Shown piece by piece: positions 1 through 11,765 of a stretch of DNA of 64,000 nt. Below the pieces are notes generated by a model. It searched no databases and had not been told where the DNA came from. It saw nothing but the letters and a program-made list of their open reading frames with translations. The position numbers and the translations under genes were made by a program. How positions within the stretch are numbered: the first letter of the stretch is position 1; each line of letters begins with the position of its first letter. The DNA comes from Ziziphus jujuba (lineage: Eukaryota > Streptophyta > Magnoliopsida > Rosales > Rhamnaceae). The stretch is taken from contig NC_083388.1 of NCBI RefSeq assembly GCF_031755915.1, positions 15,698,501-15,762,500 of the forward strand. The letters are read 5' to 3'.

Positions 1-477
1 TTATGAGTAATGATTTATTAAAGTATTATTTTATTTATGAAGGGATGGATGTTATGTTATTTTAATATTTTTATCCTACGATTTATGAAAATGCTATGTT
101 TTGGGGATGACTATGGGTTTGGTAAAAATTATTTGTTAAAGCATGGGAAGTTTCAAAAAGTTAAAGTGAGATGTTCAAAGAAATGACTTATAAGAATAAT
201 AATTATTGTCATAATATTTTACTCACTAAACTTGTTTTATAGTTATGTATTTTTTTTTTTTAAACTGTTTCCCTAGACCTTAGTTGACAAGTTACATACA
301 TTATCTCCAACATCTTTACTGACTTTATGCTATTCCAATGCTAATGTATTATTATTTTCCTCTAACTCTAATGATAGTAAATATTCTTTATTTTACTAAT
401 TTTGATGTATACGATATATTGAGCATGTTCAATATTTTGCATTAGTTCATTTGTACTCTTTAAATGCTCTGGAAAAT
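1..477. other. AT-rich intergenic DNA, no gene seen
   Basis: No frame of note, no RNA gene and no recognised repeat. The stretch ends at the target duplication of the solo LTR that follows. Confidence 0.6.
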
Positions 478-543
478 TAACCTAATGCGAATCCGCCCGA
501 GCTTGCACAACCGACAACTCACTGGGGTACTGATCTGATACGG

Positions 544-630
544 ATGAAGACTAGACCGATCACTATGGCTCAAGCTAAGAGGTTTAAGGACAACCTTACT
601 GCCTTTATCCAGAAAGTAATTCATTCTTAA
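544..630 (+). pseudogene. LTR-encoded polyprotein tail remnant
   Basis: This short frame reads MKTRPITMAQAKRF and on for 28 codons to a TAA. The same stretch in other copies is continuous with the integrase C-terminus and forms the last part of the polyprotein inside the 3' LTR. Here it is only the LTR copy of that tail and is not a gene by itself. Confidence 0.7.
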
Positions 631-1105
631 AAGGGCTTGTCCATACCTGAAGATAAAAGATCTGTTTTAAGTATCCAAGTGGTGGAGGCTGATACATCGG
701 ACACCCATGCCTCGGACATCTGACCTAGGACTTCGGATATCAGACATAACTTAGTTCTGACATCAGCCAGACATAAGTTAGCTCAGACAGATATCAGTTA
801 GCTCGGACAAACATAAGTTAGCTTGGACATCAGACATAAGTCAGCGTAGTTGTCAAACTAGTCAACTCGGTTTTTGATTTGCTTTTGACTTTTCTTTTTA
901 GGTTTTTTATTTATTTGCTGGACAAATAAGTTTAGGAAAGTTTTTATTTTATTATTTTGTTTGTAAATTAATTAATTCCTAATTAAAAATAAGGGAATTA
1001 ATTAATTAGATTAGGAAAAGGAAAGATTCGGTCAAGCTAGAACTCTTCATTGTGTGGCTGGTTTTTCCTAGGATTTTTAGGTTTTATTTTGTTTCTTTCA
1101 AAGCC

Positions 1106-1113
1106 TATTTAAA
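1106..1113 (+). promoter_or_regulatory. Putative TATA box of the LTR promoter
   Basis: TATTTAAA sits in the second half of the LTR between AGCCT and AGACT arms. The corresponding site in intact LTRs is the centre of a small dyad. Position and composition fit the U3/R boundary; activity is not shown. Confidence 0.5.
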
Positions 1114-1199
1114 GACTTATTTTTCAATAAGAATACAACTTTTGATTTGATTGAGAAAATACTTGTGAGATTAATTATCTCTTTATTCTTTGAGAACAC

Positions 1200-1231
1200 C
1201 TAAAACACCATTAGAGAATTGGTTGTTTTAG
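1200..1231 (+). other. Conserved stem-loop in LTR R/U5
   Basis: CTAAAACACC pairs with GGTTGTTTTAG (one bulged T) around an 11-base loop. The same hairpin is found downstream of the TATA box in other LTRs of the window, with a base-pair-preserving change in one of them. Confidence 0.6.
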
Positions 1232-1407
1232 CTTGACTTATCAATAGATTTTCCATCCCCTATTGTGGCGTCTACGTTATACCAAGGTTTCTAACTATAG
1301 GTTGGTTAGGGGTTGAGGTCAATTCCATTAGAACTTGAACTTAATTAAGATCCGGGCTAATATGATACTGGTTTAGGAGCAGGTCGTCCTAGGTTCGTAT
1401 CATAACC

Positions 1408-1823
1408 TAATATTTATAAATCTTATGGTATCTTTGATTTATGATTTTTTATGATTTCTATTAAAAATATTTATGATATCTTGTTTGTAATGTTGGGTTA
1501 TATACAATTTATGGAAATGTCTCACTGAATTCTCGATGCTGATTTAATGGAGTTTCCCTAGCGGAACCCTCTTGAATATCTAGAAAGGGATCCATAAGCA
1601 ATCATATCACTATAGATTTCAGCATTTAATTTTTCGTTAAAATAAATTCTTCTTCAATTAAATGTATTTTCTCTTATTTCTTTACTTTAACATATTTCAT
1701 TCTTTTTTTTTTTTTTTTGGGTTCATAGTTTGTCTTTTTTCCCTTTTTGATGTATTTATCTATACCAATCATTCATCTATACTTTATCTTTTCTCAATTA
1801 ATAAATTATTTGGTAGTTGGTTC
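1408..1823. other. AT-rich spacer, no gene seen
   Basis: Contains a T run near 1705-1720 and otherwise ordinary AT-rich sequence. I recognise nothing in it. Confidence 0.6.
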
Positions 1824-3051
1824 AAGGTTTAAAATATTTGAAATTTCTGCCAAAATTTCTCTGAAAGTTTCATTTTTTTAAGAAGTCAAAAGAAAATTTA
1901 AGTTTTAAATAGAAACTGATAGAATTTCTATAATATTTATTGAAATTTTAGAAACTTCACTGAAATTTCCATGGAAATTTCCATCAAAATATTCACATGA
2001 AATCCTTAACAATTTGGTTAAAAAATTCATAATATCCATAAAAATTTCAAAAATTTTCATGTAAATTTATGAGATTTCTATGGAATTTTGAAAATATCTA
2101 TGAAATTTTTTTAACAAAATTTTATAAAATAATTCATAAATATTATTAATGTTTAGTAAATTATTTTACCAAAAATTTAGTGATAGTTTTTTTAACCTTT
2201 TAATTGTCTTTCAAATATTTAATAATATAAATAAAATGGAATGAATTAAATTGAATAACTTTGATATGTTCATTTATTGATAAAATATATATATATAATT
2301 GCTATACATTTTTTATAAGATGGATTCATTATAATCCCATAATTACAAGTTAATAGTGACTATATAAGAATATAAAATAATAACATAAAATAATAATATA
2401 GAAATACAATATTATGTAGAATTTAATATTGTATTGATAGTATTTAAATTAATAATATTAAGCTAAAAAATAAATAAAAAGATGATAGAATATATTATAC
2501 TAAATATCAAAGACAACTACATTTAATATAAGACCTTTATAGTTGACATATTAATAATTACATGAAAAATTATTAGAGAAATATATTTTTTAATAATTAC
2601 TTTTCACAATTCACATTTCAAAATGAGAATGGGGAAGCAACCAAAAATTTTTAACCACCTTTAAATTCTATGAGTACTGAGATGATGTTTATGAAATATA
2701 ATGTAATCGTAATAATTGTTTAATCTTAATTAATAAATAATTTTATCAAATATATATTTTTGCATATTTTTATTAATAATAATTTATTTTTTTATCATTA
2801 TCGCTTACTATAAATTAAATTGATCCAAAGAAATATAATATCTATTCAATACTTTTGCAATTTTTAGTATCAATTTGATAATTGATTAAATAAGATGATG
2901 CTAAATTTTCAATAAAAATTTTAATTTTTTAAGTAATTTTCTATCATTTTTTGTAATTTTTTATCGATATTCGATACTTTCCGATATTTTTATGAAAATT
3001 TTCATATTTTGAACTTTCAATATTTCTATTGATACCAAAATTTTAAACCTT
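1824..3051 (+). mobile_element. TIR-bounded AT-rich repeat, copy 1 (non-autonomous DNA element?)
   Basis: The block opens AAGGTTTAAAAT (1824-1835) and closes with its exact reverse complement ATTTTAAACCTT (3040-3051). No open frame of note lies inside. A diverged copy in the opposite orientation is present at about 22087-23236, aligned along most of its length. Just outside the ends, TAGTTGGTT (1814-1822) and TAATTGGGT (3051-3059, overlapping the last T) agree at 7 of 9 positions and may be a decayed 9-bp target duplication of the Mutator type. Class is therefore uncertain. Confidence 0.65.
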
Positions 3052-3379
3052 AATTGGGTGTTATATAATGTAAATAAATAAATAAATTGATTCCGTACAT
3101 GAATTATTATCTAAATTTTGACATATATATTGAATAAATTCATTTAATTTAATTGCACCTACTGTAATCTTTTCTTTTCTTTTTTCTTTTTATTTTCTTT
3201 TTTTATTTTTTATTTTTTTAGCTTACTACATCTAGCCTAAATTTTTAGTAAAAGAGCAAACATGATGTCATCAATTTGATTTGTTGTTATAATTTTGAAT
3301 TCCTTTAACGCTTTCTATTGGTAGGTTGTTTTTTAACCTTTTTTTTTTTTTTTTGGTCAAAGATTTTTTTTGGTCCCCT

Positions 3380-3476
3380 CAACCATAAGGAATGACGTAT
3401 TGAAGATTATAAAATAATTGTTTTAGTTATTTGTTTCATCAACCATGAGGAATGACGTATTGAAGATTATAAAATA
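3380..3476. repeat. Tandem duplication, 60-bp period
   Basis: CAACCATAAGGAATGACGTA and what follows (3380-3416) recurs 60 bases later (3440-3476) with one visible base change in the shared 37 bases. Confidence 0.9.
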
Positions 3477-3527
3477 GGTAATTTTTTTTGCTGGGGCCTA
3501 GATAAAGGTAATTTAAAAGTGTCAAGT

Positions 3528-3617
3528 ATGTTGTTAAAAGATATCATTAATATACATAATTTTCTATCAAATATGGTGTTAGAAAATATCATTCATATAT
3601 ATAATTTTCTGTCTTAT
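3528..3617. repeat. Tandem duplication, 45-bp period
   Basis: A 45-base unit beginning ATGTTGTTAAAAGATATC is followed directly by a diverged copy beginning ATGGTGTTAGAAAATATC. Confidence 0.8.
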
Positions 3618-3852
3618 CGAATTAAAAGCCAATTAGTCAGCTAAAATATTTATGTAAAATCAAAATAAATTGTGTAAAGATTTTTATGGCGTGTATATAT
3701 AGCTCCCAAATTAACATACATATAACAAATATCAAACATTTGCAAGAGCATCTCCGATTAGATGTTAAAATGGCAGTCAATACTATAAATATATCAATAT
3801 TGGCTATCTGCATCTTCGTTGGAAGGAACGTGAATCTAATACTATCAGTCAA

Positions 3853-3879
3853 GATATATATATATATATATATATATAT
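3853..3879. repeat. (TA)n microsatellite
   Basis: Uninterrupted TA dinucleotide run. Confidence 0.95.
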
Positions 3880-3965
3880 GGGAGCATTTCCATACAAAAT
3901 TGTTTAACAAAACCTTTTGATAAATAATCAAAATTATTTAATTAATCTAATCTAAAGGTACATAC

Positions 3966-3986
3966 ATATATATATATATATATATA
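3966..3986. repeat. (TA)n microsatellite
   Basis: Second uninterrupted TA run about 90 bases after the first. Confidence 0.95.
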
Positions 3987-5139
3987 CACCAGTGTTAAAC
4001 CCGTGAGATGCACAGAAAGTATAACTGTTATAGATGATTGCAATAATTATTATTAATAATTAATTAATTATAATCAAATCAAATATTAAAGTACTGTATA
4101 AATAGCATTTCACAAATAAAATTTTTAATTAAAATATATATAAATTTTAGAAATTATAAATTAATATAATTTTTGAATCTTTAGGCATTATATATTTGAA
4201 ATATAATAATTATTTTTAGACAACCATTAATCTCGCATATAAATTCATCCACAAAATATACATAAAATTGTTTTATCTGAAAAAATATATAGCAAAACTC
4301 GTCTAATGATATATGCAAATAAGATTATTATTTAACATTTAAAATAATTATGAATAAAATAACTCCTAATTCTAAAGCACAATATCAATAAACTTGTTTG
4401 TCCTTCTACAAGATTCTTAGAATTAGCATTGCCTTTAACTACAACCTTTTCAATTATATCTTCAACAAAATTGATCCAAAAAAAAAAAAAATCAGTTATA
4501 GAAGCATAAATCATTGCATAATCAACTTTATACTTACCAAATAATTCATATTTATCATATTCAATCGGACTTAAAATATGGGCAAACAATTAGATAAAAT
4601 TTAATATTAAAAAATATTAATCTATAACATCTATAACATTAGATTTTCATATAACTACTATGCCCATGTAAATATATATATATTTTTTTCCCTATACTTT
4701 TTTTTTCTTCCCTCTTTTTTCTTTTCACTTTTTCTCTTCTTTGTATTTTTAACCTTTTTTCTGCTGTTTTTCCAACATTTTTTTCTCTTTTGGTTTCTCC
4801 CTCTATTTCTCCCTCTATTTATAAAGTTATGAGACTTTTGATAAAACGTGATTTTGAATTTCGATTTGTTTTTTTAATTTAATTTTTTATTTTTAACTTT
4901 TAATTTTTGAAATTTATATTTTGAAATATAAATTTAAAATGTATCTTTATCTCTCCATCAAAATATAAATTTCAAATATATCTTATTTCTCCATATAAAA
5001 TATTTAATTTGATTAGATAAGAATTCGATTTAAATGAAATAATTGTACTCTCCTAAATCTCTTTGATTATCTAATATATTTTTTTCTTTTCATTTTAGGG
5101 GATCTTTCCTTTTATATATATTTTAAAATTTTCTTAATA

Positions 5140-5270
5140 ATGTACTGGAGTACCAATGTATACCGCATCGGAATTTACATATAGTAATGTCCATCTCTTA
5201 CCAAAACAAGTCATTTATGGATATTGTCAGGAGGTTCGTGCCGATCCAATGTAGTCTCCCTTTCACTCCA
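5140..5270 (+). pseudogene. rpoC2: rpoC2 fragment (plastid RNA polymerase beta'' subunit)
   Basis: Three short frames read in turn YWSTNVYR, then [12 protein letters not shown], then [17 protein letters not shown]; together they match the characteristic conserved stretch of plastid RpoC2. Each change of frame is explained by one missing base. The fragment ends at CACAAAGAT, where the sequence switches to atpB codons for PTTSGP. Known role of the intact product: catalytic subunit of the plastid-encoded RNA polymerase. Here it is a short relic with no start or end. I compared with remembered family sequence, so the subunit is likely but not proved. Confidence 0.75.
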
Positions 5271-6755
<1,485 letters not shown>

Positions 6756-6759
<4 letters not shown>

Positions 6760-7154
6760 CCTTAAATCTTTATGTACTGACCCTGAATCGAATTGTTTGG
6801 GATTTGGAAGTGAAAGAAATAATTTTATCTACTAATAGTGGACAAATCGGCGTATTACCAAACCACGCGCCTATTGCCACAGCTGTAGATATATCGATAT
6901 TTTGAGAATATGCCTTAACGACCAATGGTTAATGATGGCTCTGATGGGTGGTTTTGCTAGAATAGGCAATAATGAGATCACTGTTTTAGTAAATGATGGG
7001 GAGAAGGGCAATGACATTGATCCACAAGAAGCTCAACGAACTCTTGAAATAGCAGAAGCTAACTTGAGTAAAGCTGAGGCAAGAGACAAACAATTGAAGC
7101 AAATCTCACTCTTAGACGAGATAGGACAAGAGTAGAGGCTAATGCGATATCTTA
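6756..7154 (+). pseudogene. atpE: atpE pseudogene (plastid ATP synthase CF1 epsilon subunit)
   Basis: Starts [16 protein letters not shown] at the ATGA overlap with atpB and ends with codons for [10 protein letters not shown] before TAA at 7152-7154. A frameshift lies near 6893-6903, and an in-frame codon is missing close to the end. The middle part reads [25 protein letters not shown] in pieces, typical of the epsilon beta-sandwich, and [19 protein letters not shown], typical of the C-terminal helices. In plastids epsilon is the inhibitory small subunit of CF1 and is co-transcribed with atpB; here neither can be made. Confidence 0.93.
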
Positions 7155-7273
7155 ACTAGGTGGTGGGTCTGAATAAGCAAAATAAGGCATATAAATAGAA
7201 GTTCTGTTTATACACCTTATTTTATTTTGTTTACTTCTGCCAATTGAAATTGAATAACAATCAAATATAATCA

Positions 7274-7604
7274 AGTACTAATTCTTATAGTACTGTTCGG
7301 GGGGTCGATAAGATAATTCTCGTAGATGTTTATTTGCCCGGCTGTCCACCTAAACCAAAGGCCGTTATAGATGCTATAACAAATTTTGGAGCAAATATCT
7401 TGAGAAATCTATGAAGATCGAATTAGATCTCAACAGGTAAATCGGTGTTTTACTATCAGCCACAAGTTTTGTGTTGGACACAATACTCATACGGGAAATT
7501 ATAATCAAGGATTACTCTATCAACCACCATCTACTTCAGAAATCCCCCCTAAAACAATTTTCAAATACAAAAGTTCAATATCATTCCAGGAATTAGTGAA
7601 TTAG
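7274..7604 (+). pseudogene. ndhK: ndhK 3' fragment (plastid NDH complex subunit K)
   Basis: The frame reads [26 protein letters not shown], which contains the conserved CPPKP iron-sulphur region of NdhK/NuoB-type proteins. A later part, after frameshifts and a stop, gives [17 protein letters not shown] and ends ELVN-stop at 7602-7604. The N-terminal half of ndhK, all of ndhC, trnV and trnM are missing between this and atpE. Orientation relative to atpB/atpE is that of a normal plastome. Confidence 0.85.
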
Positions 7605-7640
7605 GCAGGAGGTTTTTTTTGTACAGATACAGAATACCAA

Positions 7641-8991
7641 ACAACAAGCCAATTGAGCGCCTTTTTCAAGAAAATATAGAATAGCAAGAGCATTTAAATA
7701 GGTTTGATTCTTTATCTGGCATAAAAAAATTTACATTACCCTAAACCCCAGACATCAAATCCAAAAGTATTCAAATATACTTTTAAATATGAAATCCATA
7801 TTTTAGATAAAATCAATTTTATATTACTCCATATTATTGAAATCTTGTCATATATGCATACATGTATGTATAAGTACATTTTAAGCAACTTTTTTGTAAA
7901 ATATTGAAAAAAAATGCATTATTCACTTTAAATTTCTAATAAATAGATCAATCTCATTATTAATTATCATATATTAATCTTAATATTTTACAATAAAATT
8001 CTATTTATCATATATCCATAAATAAATATGTATTAGTGTATAGAGTTTTTGTGTGAAATATCTTTAATAATAAAAATATCTTTTATTATATATATGTTTT
8101 TTATCTTATCTTTAAAAAATTCAAAAAGAAACCAAATAAGGAGGAAAAAAATTCCTCTTGCCAAGTATCGTTCCATCACCAAAATTAAAATTTTCAAACC
8201 CACAAATTATGGAAATTTTCAAAACTCAAGATTAAATTTTTCCTTCCAACTTTTTTGAAAATTATAGAATTTTATTTATGGATATAGTATTTATATAAAT
8301 TATGATAAAATCGTTGTACAAGTTATTGCAAAGATTTATAGCCAAATCATGATAATACCCACACAATATGGAAATTTTCAAAAATTAATATCAAATTATT
8401 CATTTCAAGTTTTATTAAGATTGTGGATTTTTTTAAACAATTTTATTTTTAGATTTTAATTTTTTGTAATGCCTTTGGAAGGAAATAAAATAAATTTAAG
8501 AATGATATATGATAATGATTTTAAAGATTGTTGAATTTTTAAGATAATTTTATTTTTGAATTTTAATTTTTTTTAATACTTTTGGAGGGAATAGAATGAA
8601 TTAGAGGATGATATATGTCAAAAAAAATTTTCTAACTCTCTTACTTTTATATATTACTAGCATTAATCTACGTACTATACACTGTATTAATTATCAAAAT
8701 ATATGATTTCAAAAATAATCTATAATAATTACTTATATTTAAATATGACATTTATAAAAATTTTTTACTAATGATACATTCAAATCGAATGATATTATAT
8801 TATTTTTTTTCCATCCATGGTATTTAAATTCAAATTCAAATGTATTTATATAATTTAATTCAAATTCAAATGTATTTATATAATATTTTCCATCTATGAA
8901 ATTCAAATTCAAATTAAAATGGATTATTTGATTTCTTGCAAATAATTAATTTTCCTATATTAAATCATTATAATATAATATAATAATAATA

Positions 8992-9033
<42 letters not shown>

Positions 9034-9354
9034 GATTTTATATATTTTTGGATACATCATAAAAGGTAAGAAAATTAATAGTCTTTCAATCAATTATATA
9101 ATATTATAATAAGAAAAATATAATTTTTTCATACAACAAATAGAACTAAAAAATCTCATACTTTTAAAAAGTTGTTCTATTTGATATTAATTAATATTTT
9201 TATAAGATTATAAATAATAAAAAGATGGAAAGATGATTTTTTTTTAATTAATGGTTTTGGATGAGAACTGAAAAAATATAAGGATGATACGTGATACAGA
9301 CTCTTCTTATTTTATATATTATATCGAATATAGATATAGATTTTTAAAGTTCTT
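7641..9354. other. AT-rich intergenic DNA, no gene seen
   Basis: Very AT-rich. I see no domain in either strand. A trinucleotide microsatellite lies at 8981-9031. A short direct duplication of a TTCAAATTCAAATG-type motif lies near 8825-8885. Confidence 0.6.
8981..9031. repeat. (TAA)n/(ATT)n microsatellite
   Basis: About four TAA units turn into a run of ATT units, so the tract is partly self-complementary. Confidence 0.9.
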
Positions 9355-9813
9355 AAATCTTTTATATATGCATCCAAACACATTTTTTTAATATAAGTTA
9401 TTTATTGCTGTTAAAATAGTTTTCCATAGTAATCTTTCTTGGTTTCCTAAGTTCTCAACCCTTCTTGTCCTTGTAAAATTTCAAATTATTCAATATATGG
9501 ACTCTAATCAAATTTCTCTCTCTCCTCAACCTTTAAACAAATTTAATTCTATGGAAATATTAATACTTATGAATGACTAATCCCCTCCAATGCTTGCTTT
9601 TCCTTTAAGAATCTAATTTTATTAAGACACATGAAATGACTTTGAATTTAAATAATTTTTTTGAATATGCAGTAGCTTGAATCCTAATTCTTTCATAAAA
9701 CACAAAATCACCATTAATTTAAGAATGAAAAACACCATAGTTATAATCTTTATCAAAGATCAAATTTGAGATTTCTCCAATAAATAAAAGAAAAAAAACT
9801 AATTTCTAAAAAC
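9355..9813 (+). repeat. Local direct duplication, copy 1
   Basis: This segment, with landmarks GTTCTCAACCCTT and TATGGACTCTAATCAAATTT, recurs in the same orientation at about 11306-11765. The two copies agree along their length with scattered substitutions and small indels. No coding frame is conserved. Its right end coincides with the TAA target of the MITE that follows. Confidence 0.9.
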
Positions 9814-9816
9814 TAA

Positions 9817-10843
9817 GGGTCTGTTTGGTCATCTGTTTTTTAAAACAGTTTTCTGTTCTGTAAAATAGAAAACTATTTTTAAAACAAAAGATTACCTGTT
9901 TGACCACCAGTTTTCAAAAACAGTTTTAAAAAATAAATAAAAAATTTTGAAAACAATAAAACGATATTTTCACCTGTTTTGAAAATAATAAAATACATAT
10001 TATTTTAATTTGTTTTCTTCATCGTTTTTCTTTAGTCTGTGTTTTTTTATCTTATAGAAAGAAAGTTGTAGAGAGAAAATATTACTTCAAGTCTTTGGAA
10101 TATCTTAGAGAGAGAAAGATAGAATATTATGCTTTGATAAATGTATCCAATTAAATTTTCTTATTTTCTTATTTTATCTTCCTCTTTTTTTTTTTTTTAA
10201 TAGAACAACTTAAAAAAATAGTTATTCCTTTTTTTTTAATCCTTTGTAAGTTATATCAATTATTTTTTATTATTTTTTATTTTCCTTTCCTTCGTTTCTT
10301 TCGTTATACACATACTAGTTTTTTACTTTTTATTTTTTTATTTTTTTTATCTTACTTCTTTTATCAATTGTTTTTTTGGCAAATATTTTTTATATCAATT
10401 ATTTATTTTGCCATGTTGTTCTTTTTCCTTATCAAATACTCTCTCTCTCTCTCTTTTCTATCTTGTTATTTTTCCTAATTTTCCATTTCTATCAGATAAT
10501 TTGTTTTAATTTTTCAATTTTTACTTTTTCGTTTTCATTGTTTTTCTATTTTTTCTATAAGTTATTCTTTTTTTTTTTGTTTTTTTTCCTTATCTCCTTT
10601 TTTTACTTCCCCTTATCTTCCATTGTATTTATTTTTTTTACTTTTTATTGTTTATTTTTGTTTTTACCTTTCTAAACATGTTTAGCCGAACATGTTTTTA
10701 TTTTTTAGTTTTGAAAATTGTTTTCAAATATTAATGGCTAAACACTCCTTATTCTCATTAAACAGCATAAAATAATTTTCTATTCTCTATTTTGAAAATA
10801 ATGTTTTGAAAATAAAAAACAGAAAATATGGCCAAACAAGCCC
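9817..10843 (+). mobile_element. Tourist-like MITE (PIF/Harbinger type), TAA target duplication
   Basis: Ends are GGGTCTGTTTGG (9817-9828) and CCAAACAAGCCC (10832-10843), near-perfect inverted repeats, flanked by TAA at 9814-9816 and 10844-10846. Three-base TAA/TTA duplications and this terminal motif are hallmarks of Tourist/PIF-Harbinger elements. The inside is T-rich (CT runs near 10441-10454). The frame at 10376-10675 is a phenylalanine-rich low-complexity artefact, so no transposase is encoded. Confidence 0.85.
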
Positions 10844-10921
10844 TAAGATTGTTTGTCAAAATTTTATATCAAAAATATACTATTATTATGGGGAATGCCT
10901 CCTATTTTTAAACCTTTTTAT

Positions 10922-11297
10922 GGTCTGTTTGGCTAACGGTAAAATTAGTGGAAATCTAATTTTTTTAGAAAAGTAATGCTTTTTTTTGTTTGGATATTTA
11001 TTGTGATATGGAAAAGTGTGGATACAGAGAATTAAATTCCCACAAATGTAGAAAAATATATAAGAAAGTTGTTCCACGTGTCGTTTTTAAAATCTTAAAG
11101 AAAATAATTTTGAAATTTTTTTAATTTACATATTTATCCTTAATTTATTATACAATATTAAATTTAATTATTTACAGGTTCTAATTTTCTTATTACTCAC
11201 CAAACATAACAAAAGAAAAATTAATTATCAGAAAACTAATTTCGAGAAAAATAAATTTTCTGAAAATAAATTTTCCTCCTAATTTTGATACTTTGCA
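10922..11297 (+). mobile_element. Degraded PIF/Harbinger-related MITE
   Basis: The left end GGTCTGTTTGGCTAACGGTAAAATTAGTGG resembles the left terminus of the large element at 14131, and the similarity runs on through the TTTTGTTTGGATA motif and a CACGTGTC/GAGGTGTC-like stretch. The right part (ATCAGAAAACTAATTTCGAG) resembles the subterminal right end near 18165, but the last terminal bases are lost. Likely a short internal-deletion derivative of such an element. Confidence 0.5.
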
Positions 11298-11305
11298 AAT
11301 GGGAT

Positions 11306-11765
11306 TTAATTCTTTTATATCTTTATCCAAACACATTAGTTTTTATGTAAATTATTTATTGTAGTTAAAATAATTTTCAATAACAATCTTCCTGTCTCTT
11401 CTAAGTTCTCAACCCTTGTTCTCTTTGTTAAATTCCCAATTATTTAATTCATGGACTCTAATCAAATTTCTCTGTCTCCTCAACCTTTAAACAAATTTAA
11501 TTCTATGGAAATTTTGATACTTATGAATGAATAATCCCCTCCAATGCCCACTCTTCCTCTAAGAACTTTATTTATTAAGACCTTTGAAAAGGCTTTGAAT
11601 TTAAAATAACCTTTCTGAATATACAGTAGCTTGAATCTTCATTGTTTCACAAAACACAAAATTACCATTAATTTAATAATGGAAAACACCATAGCTGTAA
11701 TCTTTATCAAAGACCAAACATGAGGTTTCTCCAATAAATAAATTAAAAAACTGATTTCTAAAAAA
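11306..11765 (+). repeat. Local direct duplication, copy 2
   Basis: Second copy of the segment at 9355-9813. It still carries an unoccupied TAA at its right end, where the left copy is followed by the MITE. Confidence 0.9.

Larger units (their letters stand above)
483..1402 (+). mobile_element. Solo LTR of the Ty3/gypsy family, with 5-bp target duplication
   Basis: The block starts TAATGCGAATCCGCCC (the family start TGATGCG with one change) and ends GGTTCGTATCA, exactly where full LTRs of this family end. It is flanked by the 5-bp direct repeat TAACC at 478-482 and 1403-1407. No primer site or internal region follows, so this is a solo LTR left by LTR-LTR recombination. It is of the type that carries the 20-bp minisatellite (about 736-845), like the LTRs of the element at 28164-42583. 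It lies some 26 kb from the nested cluster, so it is an independent insertion. Confidence 0.93.
3052..5139. other. AT-rich intergenic DNA with short tandem duplications, no gene seen
   Basis: Holds two local tandem duplications, two TA microsatellites (listed separately) and pyrimidine runs near 3171-3220 and 4681-4815. Small frames here are low-complexity and have no recognisable domain. Confidence 0.6.

Noticed and set aside
3637..3907. Overlapping frames on both strands over the TA microsatellite
   Set aside because: Repeated IYIY comes from the TA run; no start context or conserved motif.
10376..10675. A 99-codon plus-strand frame inside the Tourist-like MITE
   Set aside because: Almost only F, L, Y, I and S from T-rich low-complexity DNA; no domain and no support as a membrane protein.
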